A stretch of 8,685 bases of DNA from an uncultured Actinomycetes bacterium. Lineage in GTDB: Bacteria; Actinomycetota; Actinomycetes; Nanopelagicales; Nanopelagicaceae. Both the position numbers and the translations under genes were made by a program. Under the pieces are notes generated by a model. That model was not told where the DNA came from. It made no database searches and saw only the letters and a list, made by a program, of their open reading frames with translations. Below, in pieces: positions 7,569-8,685 of the stretch; the first letter of the stretch is position 1; each line of letters starts with the position of its first letter. The DNA is taken from assembly GCA_903898855.1 (NCBI GenBank), contig CAIUHB010000123.1:1-8685 (forward strand), written 5' to 3'.

Positions 7569-8588
7569 CTTTGAGGCCGTTGGATAGGTGAAACTCGGTT
7601 GATTATCGGTAAGCGCAATCCAGACCGGACTAGGCGTGAATTTCGCCTCGCTGCCATCCTTGAGTCTCCATGTGGTGCCGCTCTCAGGAGTGGGTCGCTC
7701 CCAGGTCACCGGAAATGCATAACCATCTCGAAGGAGGTATCCAGTTCCGGTTCCAACGGTGTTACTAAATGGCGTAACTCCCCCAACCTTGTCATGGTAT
7801 TCAGAGTCTGTAATTGAGACCTCTTGAATGAGAAAAGTTTTAGTCGATAACTGTGCACCAGCTGCGCTCAGATCTGGTGCATGACGATATCCGATCAACC
7901 AACGCGCTCCCGTTGAATCCCATGAGAGCTGATAACTAGATGCTGGCCATTTCATAGCCGCGCTTTCAATCTTGATTGCGCCAAGAGCTTGCACACTCTT
8001 GGCATCTACGGGAATGGCACCAAAACTCCAACCAACACTTTTAACGGTATCGATATGACGGCCTTCGGTGCTAATTGTCTTATCTAATAATTTGGTTGGA
8101 TCCAACATCATGTCAGTTGGCGCACTACGTGCTGGGTCTCGAGAATAGATGGTTGCTGGCTCTCGATCAGCGCTGATGTTCTCAAGGTTAGCTGCGGTAA
8201 TTTTCGGATAGAACTTTGATTGCGCACCACTAAAAGCAAATCCCACATGACCGTATTGCGCCAATATATCCAAGTCGCTGATGCGAGCTGAACGCACTGG
8301 TCCAATCTGTGCCGGAATCCGATTTGGATATTGAGAGTAAATCGCTGCCAGTCTGGTCAATCCACCTTCTACTTGCTCGATGTAAATAACATCGGCTGCC
8401 TCTAGACCAACTTGTGGATGCGCCGCAGAGGTGTCATCAATCTTTACTGCCAAGACGGGACCATTGCTTCCCGGCAATCCAGTGAGAATATTGGTCGGCT
8501 TTGCTTTAGCGCCGCTATGTATTGGCGCTGAACATCCAGAAACTAAAAGCACGCAGAACGCAATGAGCGATAACTTTGTAAACTTCAT
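7566..8588 (-). CDS. DUF3048-family lipoprotein of unknown function
   Basis: This 340-residue protein is predicted to be exported and lipid-anchored on the outer face of the membrane. It starts with Lys-rich MKFTK, a hydrophobic core, and the lipobox LVSGC with Cys19 as the modified residue. The mature part resembles the DUF3048 family (B. subtilis YerB is a member). Family-like stretches are PVLAVKIDDTSAAHPQVGLE (44-63), ADVIYIEQVEGGLTRLAAIY (65-84), IGPVRSARISD (95-105) and the late WIALTDNQPSFTYP (323-336), suggesting both the N- and C-terminal DUF3048 regions. No catalytic residues are established for the family and I assign no function. The ATG at 8588 has GAGG ten bases upstream. Two ATGs between the GAGG and the start are out of frame. 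Confidence 0.9.
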   Translation of the reverse strand: MKFTKLSLIAFCVLLVSGCSAPIHSGAKAKPTNILTGLPGSNGPVLAVKIDDTSAAHPQVGLEAADVIYIEQVEGGLTRLAAIYSQYPNRIPAQIGPVRSARISDLDILAQYGHVGFAFSGAQSKFYPKITAANLENISADREPATIYSRDPARSAPTDMMLDPTKLLDKTISTEGRHIDTVKSVGWSFGAIPVDAKSVQALGAIKIESAAMKWPASSYQLSWDSTGARWLIGYRHAPDLSAAGAQLSTKTFLIQEVSITDSEYHDKVGGVTPFSNTVGTGTGYLLRDGYAFPVTWERPTPESGTTWRLKDGSEAKFTPSPVWIALTDNQPSFTYPTASK

Positions 8589-8685
8589 AGTGCATCATCC
8601 TCGAAGGCATATCTGACGGGAAGCGGCGCGTGGCCCGCTAATCTAAAAATTTTCACAAAAAATTTGCTGCGAACTGTCCTTGCCG
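8585..8685 (-). CDS. Possible C-terminal tail of an upstream gene (partial, unrecognised)
   Basis: One minus-strand frame stays open from the window edge for 32 codons and ends in TGA at 8587-8585, overlapping the lipoprotein ATG by four bases (ATGA). The other two frames stop within 14 codons. The encoded tail includes KFFVKIFRLAGHAPLPVRY and ends EDDAL; I do not recognise it. ATGA junctions are typical of real adjacent genes and occur at ruvC-ruvA in this window. An open run of this length is not rare by chance, and the AT-rich patch at 8641-8664 could instead be promoter DNA. Confidence 0.4.
   Translation of the reverse strand, partial: ARTVRSKFFVKIFRLAGHAPLPVRYAFEDDAL

Noticed and set aside
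8619..8652. Possible + strand terminator: AGCGG and CCGCT arms followed by AT-rich DNA
   Set aside because: Only five base pairs with a mismatched loop, no immediate T run, and no + strand gene to terminate. The same DNA may be coding on the minus strand.

Overview
The window reads as a compact, single-strand block of conserved housekeeping genes from a bacterium, almost certainly an actinobacterium. The gene order along the minus strand is pdxS, pdxT, yebC, ruvC, ruvA, ruvB, secD, secF, rel. This is the classic actinobacterial arrangement, and SecD, PdxS and Rel all have actinobacterial character. Base composition looks close to 50% GC by eye, low for this phylum, and intergenic gaps are 0 to about 65 bases. 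Two genes that often sit in this cluster, yajC (between ruvB and secD) and apt (between secF and rel), are absent. Together these traits suggest a streamlined lineage such as the freshwater acI group (Nanopelagicales). That placement is inference; nothing in the window proves it.

Layout, in the direction of transcription (right to left). At 8685-8585 one frame is open from the window edge and ends in a 4-base overlap with the next start; it may be the tail of an upstream gene. At 8588-7566 is a DUF3048-family lipoprotein of unknown function. At 7521-6004 are pdxS and pdxT, the two subunits of the DXP-independent pyridoxal 5'-phosphate synthase. At 5941-5192 is a YebC-family protein. At 5157-2994 are ruvC, ruvA and ruvB, the Holliday-junction resolvasome, joined by 4-base and 1-base overlaps. 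At 2928-283 are secD and secF, the membrane accessory subunits of the Sec translocase. At 256-1 is the N-terminal 85 codons of a Rel/SpoT (p)ppGpp synthetase/hydrolase, cut by the window edge.

The genes serve separate pathways (vitamin B6 synthesis, translation or regulation, recombination, protein export, stringent response) and are probably grouped by ancestral order. Junction sequences suggest several transcription starts: a candidate promoter before pdxS that overlaps the previous stop codon, a clear one before secD, and a weaker one before rel. The secD and rel promoter-like elements lie so close to their start codons that the mRNAs may be leaderless. No RNA genes, mobile elements, CRISPR arrays or gene-free stretches over 300 bases were seen. 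I found no convincing novel multi-gene system. The most notable points are the missing yajC and apt, the possible leaderless secD and rel, the short N terminus of Rel, and the uncharacterised DUF3048 lipoprotein.
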